Shown piece by piece: positions 37,791-48,765 of a stretch of 64,000 nucleotides of DNA; position 1 is the stretch's first letter; every line of letters starts with the position of its first letter. Source of the stretch: Strix aluco (lineage: Eukaryota; Chordata; Aves; Strigiformes; Strigidae); contig NC_133946.1 of the NCBI RefSeq assembly GCF_031877795.1, forward strand, positions 9,399,144 to 9,463,143. Reading direction: 5' to 3'. The position numbers and the translations under genes are program-made. The notes beneath the pieces are model-generated. The model did no database searches. It was not told the origin of the DNA and saw only the letters and a program-made list of their open reading frames with translations.

Positions 37791-40700
37791 AGAGGCCATG
37801 GGGACACTGTGCAAACACAGCTGGAGAAACATAAGCACCGTTTGAAGCAGAAACTGTTTCTCCCTATGGCAAAGCTATCGATCATTTTGGTATGGTGATG
37901 GTAGAGAGCAGCAGCAGTTGCTGTTCATTATTCCTTATTAGTACGCTGGAGTCGTGGTGGAAGGATGCTGTTTTCACTGGGGGCTGTGTTTTTTCTCCTT
38001 CGCAGCCACTGGGTCTATTCTGCGTTAATCACGCTGACATTATTCAGTGGATCTCGCAGGCTTGCACTTGATCATTATGTTGCTAAGCGACTGCTGGGTT
38101 CACAGACAGAGCGAGCACTCCTCCCTTAACCTGATAAAAACCCCTGCATTAGTCTTCTCTCCATTTCTTTTATCAGCTCCATAGAAAAGTCAGTAGCCTC
38201 TCAAGTGAATTTATAGCACTGCTATATTTATAGCCTCATGGTCGATACTACCGTTACACGTCCCGCCCTCCTCGCCCCGCTCGCTGACAGCAGAGCATCA
38301 CCTGCCAAGCCGCGGGGCTCCCCCGGGCTGGGTTTTCCCATCTCTGTACCTGTGCATATCCAAATTCGGAAATGGGAATCGCAACCAGAGCTCATCACTG
38401 GGGCTTTAGTTCTGGGTTATCTTCGTCAAATGGAGCCCCATATCCAAACACCCTCAACCGTTTCTGTAAGGAAGGATGGGCAAAAGTGGAGGAAGTGATG
38501 GTCGGATGTTGTGGCCTGACTAAATGGATAGATCAGATACAAATCTCTATCACCAGGACTGATCTCCAAAATCTCTTAAAATAAATGATGGCCAAAACTG
38601 GGAGTGGGATCTGGAGCTCTGTTCCAGAACCTTCTCATCAAACCCTTTAATTACGCTTTTATTAATACAAAATGAGCAACCACATCCTTTCGCTTCTTCC
38701 TCTTTTTCCTTCCCCTACCAGTCTCCTTTTTCCTATCCCACGGTTGGTCACTGCCATCGAGAAGCAGATGGTTTCCAGCCAAACACTTCCATGCTCTATT
38801 TAAAAATCTTGTAGCTTGATGTCTCCATAAGAATCACGGAAAACTATAAATACACTGTGTAATATTAATATTAAACCAGTGTGCAGAGAAAAAAAGCAAG
38901 TCTGGGGTCATTTTCTAATGTAATAATTGAGAGAGAAATGCTGCTCAGTACTGTAGAACAATCTCTTCCTAATCCTCATTTATCAAAAACATATAAAGAA
39001 GATATTTTTATGGGTTTCTGTAGCAAGCCATTACCCAACTATCTACAATTTAATTCACCTCTATGCTATCCTAATGGGGCAATTGCCATGAGTGAACTAC
39101 AATTGTATGTCTACTGGCTATGCAAAAGTAACTCCTAGTGATATTCAGGATTGCTATTTGGGCTATAACTTCATGTGTATCCCAATGAGCAAATACATAT
39201 TTTTAATTTCATCAGGCTGCTAGTGCTGTGAGCATAACCCAAGTGAGCCTGTGAACAATGTTCCTATTTATAACACTTCCCAATACGTCTCTGTGGCTGA
39301 AGGATATGAACAGGCGTACTCCTTTTTTATCACTTTTCCTTTAGCAGAGCTAACGAGTTGTTCTTTAATGTAGCAGAATCCCTGCTTTCCATGAGCTAAG
39401 ATTCCTTGCTCCCTTTCTAATGCTACCTCACAGAAAAGGACTACAAGCGCTACAGTTGGTTGTCCTAGGCTTTATAGTATCAGAAAAAAATCAAGAAAAA
39501 TCAATAATTTTAGCTTTAAAATTTAAATATTAGCTTTAATACTTGGAATTTTGGCAAGATGGTACTCCTTGGTCATAATATTTGACAGCATTGTAAAAAA
39601 TTGTGTCAGTTGTGCAATTGGGCTACAAAGGCTGTCATTTATTTAGCTTTTTAAAAGATCAGGCAGTAAAAGCAGTAATAAAAATGCCTTTGTCTGGGAA
39701 GCATTTACCATGCATCCATTGCTTTTATGCAGGCACCTTTGAGAACAGAACTGAAATTTAATGCAGACAGTTCAGAGTATAAACATACATAGCACAACAA
39801 AAAGAAATCGGAGCATTTTCTCCACTGTGATAAATTTTGCTATTAGCCTCTTGCTCCCTCTTTCACACTCTTTATCAAGCTCAGAAATCAATCCCCACTC
39901 ATCTGCGCCTGGCACGTGGAGCTGGGTAAGCTCAGAAAGAGGAAAAGGTGTCAGCCTTGCTCCAGGGGCAGTCGGGAACTGGGCACAGGCACAGACAGAC
40001 GGACACCACCCAACAAACCACTGCTGCTTTACAAGTAGCAGTTCTGAATCTACAAGTGAACTTCTCCACTTACATCTCTCTACCTCATTCTTGTTAAGAG
40101 GAAAAGGAATTGCCTGCAGCACCTTTTAAAGCATACTTTTAATATCTCTAGATGATTGGCTCTCTTCTGCTGTCACTGATTTATTACTTAGCTTAAGAAA
40201 GAAATCCTGAGTAACCTTTTCTGATCATTTTAGTGTCTTTATCTCAATTAAAAAATAATGTAATCACACCAGTTTTGAAAACAGAAGGAAACAAAATACA
40301 GCCCTCTTACCTTCCGTTCCCACCGGGAATTCTGTGGAGGTGTCATTTTCTTCCACAGTCAAACAGCAGCCAAGAGTTTTGCTGCTCTATGCCACCGTCA
40401 ACTTTTCTTATTTATTACCTTGTAGGTCTTTTGGCATTGCTATATCCCAAGATCCTCTCTCTAGTTTGCAAAGACACTTGTTTGGGTTTACTTTTCAGGA
40501 AAGAAGTAGGATTTCAGCCACATTGAAATAATTCTTATTGTGGTTTTGTGTCCAAATTGAGTCTCTGTATTCCATAATGAAGACTATGTAATTTGCCAAA
40601 GCTGAGTTATAAGAATCAAAAAAATGAAGGACAGAAAAGCAACATAACTTTCTAACACTGTCCAAGTCAGATCTTTCTCTACAATGTAACATATATGGGA

Positions 40701-41265
40701 CTACTCTTGCTTACATGATAGTTTGCTTTTCTCCAGTGAAGTGGTATAGTAGTTTTTCAATTTTCTTCCAACCTTCATACCTGTTTAAATGTCTTTTCAC
40801 ACAAAAAATGTATCTCTATTTGCTTCTACTTTCCATTTTCCTCTCAGCAATGATAAGACTTTGACATATTTACAGTACATTGTAGTTGCTAGCCTCAGCT
40901 ACTTTCTAATAAAATAGGGATGCTAAACATATCTACTGTAACCTGGAAATAACTATCAGTTTAAATATAAAAGATGATAAATAATATTGTACATATGAAG
41001 GTAAAGGCAACATGTTCACATGGCTTAACAAGCAAGATAATCAAGGTCTAGCAAAAATAATATTCTTGAATACATAAGAAAAACAATATGAAATGAAACT
41101 GTCAGAGTCATCTGCAAGACAAGGCCTATGTAAAGTCAAGCTTAGTGCACAAGTATTGATCTTATGCTTGCCTGAGGTATTCTCAAATGTATAGTGTTCA
41201 GCTGCTGTGCTAACTTTGTTTAAAGACTATCATCAGGCAGCCAGTATATATTGTTTTTCTTGTAC

Positions 41266-41309
41266 AGTTTTCACTGTTTCTTTTTTTAGTTTTCACTGTT
41301 TCTTTTTTT
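41266..41309. repeat. 22-bp perfect tandem duplication
   Basis: The 22-bp unit beginning AGTTTTCACTG and ending in a T7 run occurs twice without change (41,266-41,287 and 41,288-41,309). Confidence 0.95.
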
Positions 41310-42711
41310 ATGTATTAAGGCTTTTCCATACAGACAACTCAATTTCTACGCCATTTAGTCAAGTGCCGCTGACAGAAACTCCTGAATTTCAGTCTTTTTC
41401 TTCCATCTCTTCATTCTAAAAATTGTATAACCTCCGTACCTCCCTGTCACCAGTTTGATGACTTCCATCTTGCAGGAAATAATATAATTGCCTGATGCTG
41501 AGGCTTTTGATCACACTGTTTTCTGAATGAGCACTCATTCGCAATTAACAGGGCCACCCTTCCCCTAAAACCAAATTATCTTCATACATGCAAAGAACTT
41601 TTCAAAGAGCTTTTCAAAGGCCAAGTTATTTATTATCCAGCAGAATAATTCTAATGAAATTTACTTAGATGGTATCTTTTTTTTAAAGCAAACTCAGCAC
41701 TGATTTCTGCAAACAATGCATTTCTATGGAGCAGTTGGGGCCAAACAATACGCAATACTTCAGTAAAAGGTACATTTAACTGCTGTATGTAAGACCAAAC
41801 CATTCCACACCACAAAAAGAAATACCTCAGTCTCTCAATAAAACTAACAAAATTACCTTTTTTTTTTTCATAACCGTGGATTTCATGGTACTATATCCAT
41901 ATTCCACACAAATGTGACTACACAATTACTTACACATTTACCCAATGGTGTCTGACTACTGTAAGTTACTTATCACTAAGTACCTTTCAGAAACCACTTA
42001 TGTGCAAATGTGTAACACTGCGCTACGAGGGATGCTGCTGTTGGGAGAAATAAGCCACCTCCTTGAACCTGTTAAACATCAGAGACTATTCACTAACAAG
42101 CGTGCGCAACAGAAAGAACTTAAAACCCATAATACTAAGTGGTAGGGATGCTAAATTAACTTTTTAGTAATAACATGCATAGTGCAAAGTGATTTCAATG
42201 AGTGATTTTCTAAGACAGCTTTATACTTCATGATAAAGTGAATTATGAGAGGCATCAGCATGAATCAAATGACATCACACAGTGAATGTGAAGTAAGTCT
42301 ACACAAAACCACTTTTTTTACCTGTTTGAAGCCAAAATAAATTATGTGACTGTAAAATAATTAAATTATCACCCCACTTTAAAAGAAAAGTTTTTTAAAG
42401 AGAAAAGTACTACTTAAAAATAAATCTAAGTAACTCACATCAAAAGAACTGAAAGGTTTGTGGAAACTGTCTTTGAATTTGGAGAGGACTGAGAAAGCTC
42501 CTGTCCTATGGTGTAGACTACACAAATGTTGACGATGTAGGAAATTCTTCCCCTCTGTAAAACTGTTTGTCATAGGCAATGCATTCATTAAGCAAACATG
42601 TACAATAGACAGTATATTCTTCTTTAATCTATGTGATTTAGAGGGGAAGCTAGTGAAGGGATGGAAAAAATCAAGCCTTTATTAGAAAATTATTTGGTTA
42701 ATTACATTTAC

Positions 42712-45121
42712 CTTGTACTGAGACTTGCAGTTTTTGTTCCAGTAGGTGACTCCAATCCTTCCCCTGGCTTTGAGGATTTCTCTCTGTTCATTTGCTGGAG
42801 TATTGAGTTCAATTCACTAATAACATTAGCCTTTGGGCCTGAGAGAATTGGGCTTTTCACCTCCGTCACATCACCCCATAGCTTAGATGTCCTTTGGGGA
42901 ACAACTTTAGCCATATTGGGCTGTGCACTGATCGGAGGTGGGGGCGGAGCGGGAGGAGGAATAACAAAGCTGTCTACAGTTTCTTCAATTAGCGCGTCCT
43001 TGTAAAGTGCATTGCTTTTGTTGATTATGGGCTTCATTTTTGGCTTAGGAGGTACTGGGGGTTTGTCCACCAGAAATGTTTGCCCATCTGCATAGACTGT
43101 ACAAGTATCCACGTTCTCACCCCCTTCCGAGGATAAGGTAGAGATGCTGGACACTGTTGAGATAGTGCTGGTTGTCTCTAAGTGATGGTCACTACTACTT
43201 CGACTGTCTACCTCCTCAATCCCAGAGTCAGTGACGTTATCAAAGCTGTCAGGGGGTGGCAGAAAGGAGGCAGGCAAACAGTTTGAAAGACCCACTTGCT
43301 TTTTACTGTCTAAGGAATTTGTTGACTGGCTGGGGGCAAATGGCGCGGGTGAAGGCGTGCCATTTTTTCTTTGCTTAGCCAAGTCCGTTAGAGCCGAACC
43401 AGGAGCTGCACGGTCGTCAGGGATATCAAAGCTGTTGGCGAACTCTAAGGGGGGTGGTAGTGGCTCAGTAAAAATAAACTCTTCATCAATATCAACTGAT
43501 GCTAAGGGAGGAGGAGGGATGCGGAATGGCAAGATGACAGGGTCGTCGACAGAGCTCGCTGCTACGATGGTTTTGCAGGGAGATGCCGGTGGCTCAGGTG
43601 CAGCAGGTACGTTCAGCTCACTTTCTGCTTCCTCGCTCCCCTCTGGCCTCTCTGGTGGGGAGTTTTCAGGGCTCGGTTCCATTTCAGCTATCTTTTCCTC
43701 TTCATCTTCAGGCGTATCATCTGACTTTGCTGTGTCCACGGTATGAACCATTAACAAGCCAGCTGACTTTTGCTGTGAAGTATCCACAATGTTTATCAAC
43801 ATGTTTTTCTTCTCCTCAGCTTTCTTTTCTTTCCCTGCATCTGTTTCATACTTGTTCTCGGTCTCCTGCCGTCTCAATGGGCCACGAGTACTTTGCCTAG
43901 TGACAGTAGCAGTAACAGGAAAAGTCGTTTCGATATTGGGTCTCAGCTTTGTATCGATGTAAAGTGGTTTATTAAGGTCAGCTTTAACAGTGTCTCCTTT
44001 GCCTGGAATCTGCTGTGTTTGTTCTTTCATGGCTCTGTCCCTGGCAGAGAGAGCGAGGGCTAGTGGTGAGTTTGGATCTAACAGCTTTCCTGTGACCGGG
44101 TGAACGTAATTATCTGAGCTGGAGGCATTCGTGGACTTAGCTGCCACTGTACTGTTTTCAGTACCTTTCGTTTTGGACGAAGCATTTAATGTCCTTGAAT
44201 CACTTTGATTGCTGGGTTCACTGCTATTAAAAAGATTTTCAGGCTCTCTAGGTGCGGGAATCGGAGATGGTGACATAAGCTGTCTAAAACCATCTTCACT
44301 ACTAAACATTGCTTCATCGGTGAATTTAGATTGCCTCATACGTGGTGTTGGTGGTGTTAGTCCAACATCCTCATCTCCTAGGTCTGTGGAAAGGAAGGCT
44401 GGAGAATTACGCCTTGCTTCTAGCCTCTTTTCCCTGTCCCTCACTGCTCCAGCAATGGCTGCTGCAAATGGGCTGCTGACACCTAAGCTATCGTCGGGTC
44501 GGAGTTGCCCAGGTTGCTCTGAAGACTGAGGATCGATTTCCATGCTGCTCCCTTGGCTGCTTTTCCCACTGCTGCTGGTGGATGGCTCTTTCACAATAAT
44601 TGTCGGGATTGGAATAGAGCAGGTCTTTTCCGGACTGTCTTCAACATTGGATTGTTTCACTAGCATCCCCTTCCTCCTCGCTGGTTTGGCCGGCACGTAA
44701 ACTGCTTTGCTTGCAATCTTCCCAACCTCAGAATATGGGTTTTCTGGCATCTGACCCCTCTTGTTCCTGAAATTTGCCTGAGATGCGGCACGACTGTACA
44801 GGTCTTCAGAGTCCAGAGAGTATCGGTCCAGTTCTCGTCTGTAATAGATCCCTTTGTCCCTTATCATTGTTCCCACATTCTCAGGCCTAACCAAAGAAAT
44901 TTTTGAACCTGAATTCTGATTAAATGGAGGTTTAATAGTTCCATAGCTCCTTGATGTCGGGGATTTGGGAGAGTTGTACAGAGAGGGAGAAGGTGGTGGT
45001 GGTGAAGGAGGTAAGGACTGTGGTGGTGGTGGGATATCTTCAGAGGTGTCAGGCATTGAAAGACTTCTGGTAAACTTCAGCATAGGAGGAGCCAAAAACT
45101 GCCGTTCTTCCTCTGTTATTC
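42712..45121 (-). CDS. SHANK2: SHANK2 giant proline-rich exon
   Basis: This 2,410-bp exon encodes just over 800 residues between the PDZ-linker exons and the SAM exon. It begins after GATTTTTAG as (G)ITEEERQFLAPP and ends AAG|GTAAATG, so the TAA at 42,708 is intronic and not the protein end. Landmarks in order: proline tract (DIPPPPQSLPPSPPPP), SIPIPTIIVKEPSTSSSG, SSPFAAAIAGAVRDREKRLE, the Homer-binding motif PPLEF (43,440-43,454), LPPPDSFDNVTDSGIEEVDS, a Ser/Thr run (TTSTISTVSSISTLSS), the cortactin-SH3 ligand KPPVPPKPKMKP (43,029-43,064), and VISELNSILQQMNREK. Homology to human SHANK2 is clear throughout; the middle (about 43,500-44,300) is most diverged. The 795-codon frame starts at a TTG that encodes Leu, not at an initiator. 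Confidence 0.97.
43029..43064 (-). other. SHANK2: SHANK2 cortactin-SH3 binding motif
   Basis: The twelve codons read KPPVPPKPKMKP. The core KPPVPPKP is the proline motif through which Shank proteins bind the cortactin SH3 domain (SHANK2 was first named cortactin-binding protein 1). The motif is intact here. Confidence 0.85.
43440..43454 (-). other. SHANK2: SHANK2 Homer EVH1-binding motif (PPxxF)
   Basis: PPLEF within EPLPPPLEFANSF. The PPxxF class motif of Shanks binds Homer EVH1 domains and links them to mGluR and IP3 receptor complexes. It is conserved relative to human SHANK2. Confidence 0.85.
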
Positions 45122-46234
45122 CTAAAAATCAGAAAGTATATTTAAAACACTGTCTTCCACCGGGACCCCTCATACTGTATTATTTCTGTATCCGACCTAA
45201 AATGCCGGGGTGTATTTCACATGACATGAGGCATATGCAACATTATGAAAGAGATCTTTTTGTTGATTCCTACCATAAGCATTCTTTCTTGTTGAACTTC
45301 CAGGGACCCAGATGCCAGAATTAAAAAGGATGCTACGGAATTTTAATTAAACTGATCACTGATGTGTAGGCAAATGTTTTCGTTTTATGTATCATCGAGG
45401 TAGCTGTAGAGAAGCACATTTTCTTTGAAAATTATTGAACAGGGAAGACATTCTGTGCAGAAGAGTAGCTTATGCCTTGCTCTAGCACTCTATAAATGCA
45501 TATAATAATGCAACTTAGAAACCTAATGAATTTTTAAGATGCATTTGAAACTTAGCAAAGGGACTGCAAAGATTCTATTGGGGAAAAAATAATAATGTTT
45601 CATTTCAAAAGATGACATTATATTATTACAAATACGGCTTTTAACATAAATAAACTGGGTGATATTTAGATGCTAATTTTACATCAGCATAATGTGTTTC
45701 TAAATTGATAAATATCACTACTAAGATTACTACCAATAACAAAGCGAGCCCAAATTTGGTCTGTTCTTTTTTTCTCTTTTGTAAAATCATCTATTGTTAT
45801 CATCTGGAATGAAGAAGAGGTGAATTTTAGTCCATCTGATCAATAGGGATTCCTTTGTAAACTACACAGCATTACAATGCTTTTGCCTCAATAACAAAGA
45901 CAAAAGAAATAACATTTTGCCCTAGGTAATACATTGCAAAGGGCTTGTACTGGTCTTTTTTTTTTTCCTTCTCCCTGCCTCTCCTTGTTAGAGGGAACAT
46001 TCTAAAGAAAGGAATTAAATTATAATTCCATAATACTTGCCTACAGCCATCAAAGCAGAATGTGGAAATTATATCATCTTACACACAAACTTATTTTCTC
46101 ATGAACTTTGTATAAAAATTAAACAGTCATTCACTGAGGTAAAGATGTTGGAGAAATACGCTTTAAGAAAGAAGCAAAGTTACTAAAAGTATGTGATTAA
46201 TGCACAAGCAAACTATACATGAGAAGCATTTTAC
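45122..46234 (-). other. SHANK2: SHANK2 intron
   Basis: 1.1-kb AT-rich intron. I looked for the alternatively spliced micro-exon that inserts DSRIFLS between RRQKSI and GITEEE in some human isoforms. No match with flanking splice sites was seen. Confidence 0.75.
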
Positions 46235-46346
46235 CTATAGATTTTTGTCTTCTCATTGTACCCCGAGGTATACCCAGAAAAGGACCTTGAGGACTCCCTG
46301 GTACAGTGGGCGTCATCACAGCAATACCCTGTCTCTCATACATGGA
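46235..46346 (-). CDS. SHANK2: SHANK2 exon: SMYERQGIAVM...RRQKSI
   Basis: A 112-bp exon in phase 0 to 1 encoding SMYERQGIAVMTPTVPGSPQ and then GPFLGIPRGTMRRQKSI. The acceptor is TTTTTTGTAG and the donor ATAG|GTAAAA. It joins directly to GITEEER of the giant exon. The sequence is close to identical to human SHANK2 in the linker between the PDZ domain and the proline-rich region. The RRQKSI motif is a basic, potentially phosphorylated site in the family. There is no start or stop inside the frame. Confidence 0.95.
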
Positions 46347-47664
46347 CTACAAAAAAGCAAACAAAAAACCCCACAAGCATTAAAGCATGCAAGTCTTTCT
46401 CTCACATGTAAATAACTCTTCTGTCATATCTGCTAAGTCACTATCCCCTTTACTTAGAATTCTTATGGAAAATAACAAATTTGGTATTATTTTGGGGAGG
46501 AGGTGAAGAGAAAGGGAAGGCTGGGCTTTATTTACATGTTATTAAAATGACAACAGCTGTAAGTGGCATTAGTTGAAATTATCTACAAGTTTCCAGCACA
46601 TTTTGTGTGCTGTAAGAAAAGCGAAGCGTGAGCAATTGCACTTTGTTTATTCACTTCCAAAAGCCTAGCCACACACCGCATAGCTATTAACATTTGCTCT
46701 GCTCCAAGCTGTAGGCCCTCCTCACTTCTGAAGAACAGACCCGCTCTTGCACAGACTCAAGGTGTCTTGTGCAAGGTTACACTGGTAGTCAGCGAGGAAC
46801 TGAGGAACACCACCTGAATCCCAATGCACTCAACTGTCCCTCCTTCTTAGAGGTCATCACAAAACTAGTTGTTTTCTGCCTCTTAGAACAGCCTTAATTT
46901 CTTTCCATCCCAAGCTGATGAGAACAGCAAAGTGCTTGTTGTATCAGGACTCATGCTCTTTCGGAGGGGTCGTAATGGAAAAATACATCTAAAATGTAAT
47001 AAAACCAATTATTTTTTCACATGCAAAGTTCTGTACGAGCAAATTCTGCAATTGAGTAATCCATTTTCAGAGGTCTGGAATTTAAATTTTTAATACGTGC
47101 TATAGCATTAATGTCAATTCTTCCCTTACAAATCATCATGTATTATTTAATCAAGATATTATACGTGCCATGAGGAATAATAAAAACCTGCAGTAGAGGA
47201 AACCTTCACATTAGTGGAGATTGTGTGGCTGCACAAACTCTGATGCTGGAACTGAAATAGCATACCTTGACTTTCAACAAAGTTTTTTAGCTTGGGTTTA
47301 GTGTTGTACTGACACCTTCAAGTTCAGAATTTACTGGAATCTCACCAGCTCAGATTACAGGCAGAACAAGTTCACATCTGTTTGAGTAACACTGAGGTAG
47401 CAATGTTGTTGATGTGATGGCCTCAGAATAAATATAAGGATACAATCAGAAAAGTTTTATAGGGATACGTAGACTCTTCTGTTAAAAAACTATTATTAGA
47501 AATGCAGAGTAGACCGTGCCTTAAAGTTACAAGATAATAAAAGTAAAATGAGTATATAAATCAATGTTTGTAAATTTATTTCTGTTGTATGCCTTGCACA
47601 CTGCCAAAAGACCCCCTCCAATCAGTTTCCGAAATGAAAGCAGTACTTCATAGCTACCACTCAC
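46347..47664 (-). other. SHANK2: SHANK2 intron
   Basis: 1.3-kb intron that contains a MIR-like remnant at about 46,750-46,840. No coding signal was seen apart from the flanking exons. Confidence 0.75.
46750..46840 (-). repeat. MIR-like SINE remnant
   Basis: GTGCAAGGTTACACTGGTAG, then TCAGCGAGGAACTGAGGAAC and CTGAATCCCAATGCACTCAA, align block by block with antisense MIR ('CCAAGGTCACACAGCTAGTAAGTGGCAGAGC...GATTCGAACCCAGG'). It is a clear but aged copy. Confidence 0.65.
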
Positions 47665-47795
47665 ATTCATATCTGTAGCTGAGGGAAAACATCTACTAGA
47701 AGGCCGCTGTTTAATAGTTGCCACTCTGGAGTCCACAGTTGCATTGTCTGCAATTCTTGATGGCTTGGAAACTGGTACTATTTCATCCACCTTAT
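47665..47795 (-). CDS. SHANK2: SHANK2 exon: (D)KVDEIVPVSKPSR...ATDMN
   Basis: A 131-bp exon in phase 1 to 0. After a TATATTACAG acceptor it reads (x)AT AAG GTG GAT, giving KVDEIVPVSKPSRIADNATV and then RVATIKQRPSSRCFPSATDMN, up to GTGAGTGG. It matches the human SHANK2 segment after the PDZ domain (DKADEIVPASKPSR and RVATIKQRPSSRCFP). The paralogue SHANK3 has the related KLDEI and ATVKQRPTSR. The GTG that opens the frame is an ordinary Val codon. This is the most 5' SHANK2 exon I can recognise in the window. Confidence 0.94.
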
Positions 47796-48644
47796 CTGTA
47801 ATATAAAAGTATTCAGTAAAATAAATATCATTTGTCCAAAAACTGAAAATGTAAGTATTGCAAGGTCAAAGGAAGAGATTTACTTTTCAAAAAAATGCAA
47901 AGAAAAAGTTTTTTTGGCATTTTAACAAGGCAACGCTTGAGCATCATAATTCGTGCAAGCCGAGCACTTTTTATTGCTGCTACATAACATGCATGCTTTA
48001 GTTTTAAGCCTGCATGCATTTAATGTTTACTTAGTGTGACTCGAAAAACAATCCTCTTCTTCAAACCTTCAAAATGTGAAGGGAGAATATCTATATAGAA
48101 ATGGAAAGAAGACCTTTAGAAATAATGAATCTGTACAGCACTGTTTTAAATAGAGATAAGCAGACTGTACTTAGTCATCAGAATTTTAGTGATATTTTGG
48201 ACAATAACAAGTACTCCAGAAGTGCTCTTTTATGCCTATTCTCCTTACGTAATCACATCCGAATTTATTCACACTCTTGGATTATTAGATTAGCATTAGT
48301 AACTGCATCATTTGTTTAAATGAAACTTTTATATGTGTTTTATATTTTAATAACTGGACAGTCTGGGAATGTATTTAGTTCTGGTCAGAAACGGACCAAA
48401 TAGGCAACGTCCAAATCGGAATGAGAACTTCAACATTTGGATTTGGGATTCTGATCTACCATATGATGTGATAATAAAATGTAGGGAAAACTTTAATCAA
48501 GATCTTCCGAAGCTTAGTGTTAGTTTTAGCCCCGTCTCCAACTTTGCTCACAAACAAGGTTCATCAGCATTCAACACATAACGTTACTCCCTCAGACTGA
48601 AGACCTCAAAGCACCATATATTCAACTAATTATAGCCTGACAGC

Positions 48645-48765
48645 TCCTTTATTACCACTTCTACTACTGTGAAACTAAGGCATGGAGAAATTAAATGACT
48701 AGCCTAAGCCTGCAGAAAAGTTCGATTTTTCAATCTGTACTAGAATCCAAACTTGAATCATACCA
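48645..48765 (-). repeat. MIR-like SINE remnant
   Basis: TTTATTACCACTTCTACTAC, GTGAAACTAAGGCATGGAG, AAATTAAATGACTAGCCTAA and TAGAATCCAAAC follow the full order of antisense MIR ('TTATTATCCCCATTTTACAGATGAGGAAACTGAGGCACAGAGAGGTTAAGTGACTTGCC...GAATCCGAAC'). This is the best repeat match in the window. Confidence 0.75.

Larger units (their letters stand above)
31663..42711 (-). other. SHANK2: SHANK2 intron (11 kb)
   Basis: Intron between donor GTAAATG (42,711) and the acceptor before the SAM exon. It holds MIR-like and tRNA-SINE-like remnants (listed), an imperfect 35-bp tandem duplication (33,030-33,099), a 22-bp tandem duplication (41,266-41,309) and a small CpG-rich spot near 38,240-38,340. 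No further SHANK2 exon was recognised. Confidence 0.75.

Noticed and set aside
43231-43746. 171-codon + strand frame, with others at 42,661-43,005, 43,583-43,900, 44,209-44,529 and 44,965-45,324
   Set aside because: They lie exactly opposite the giant SHANK2 exon and are low-complexity Gly/Ser-rich mirror images of its Pro/Ser codons. They are shadows, not genes.
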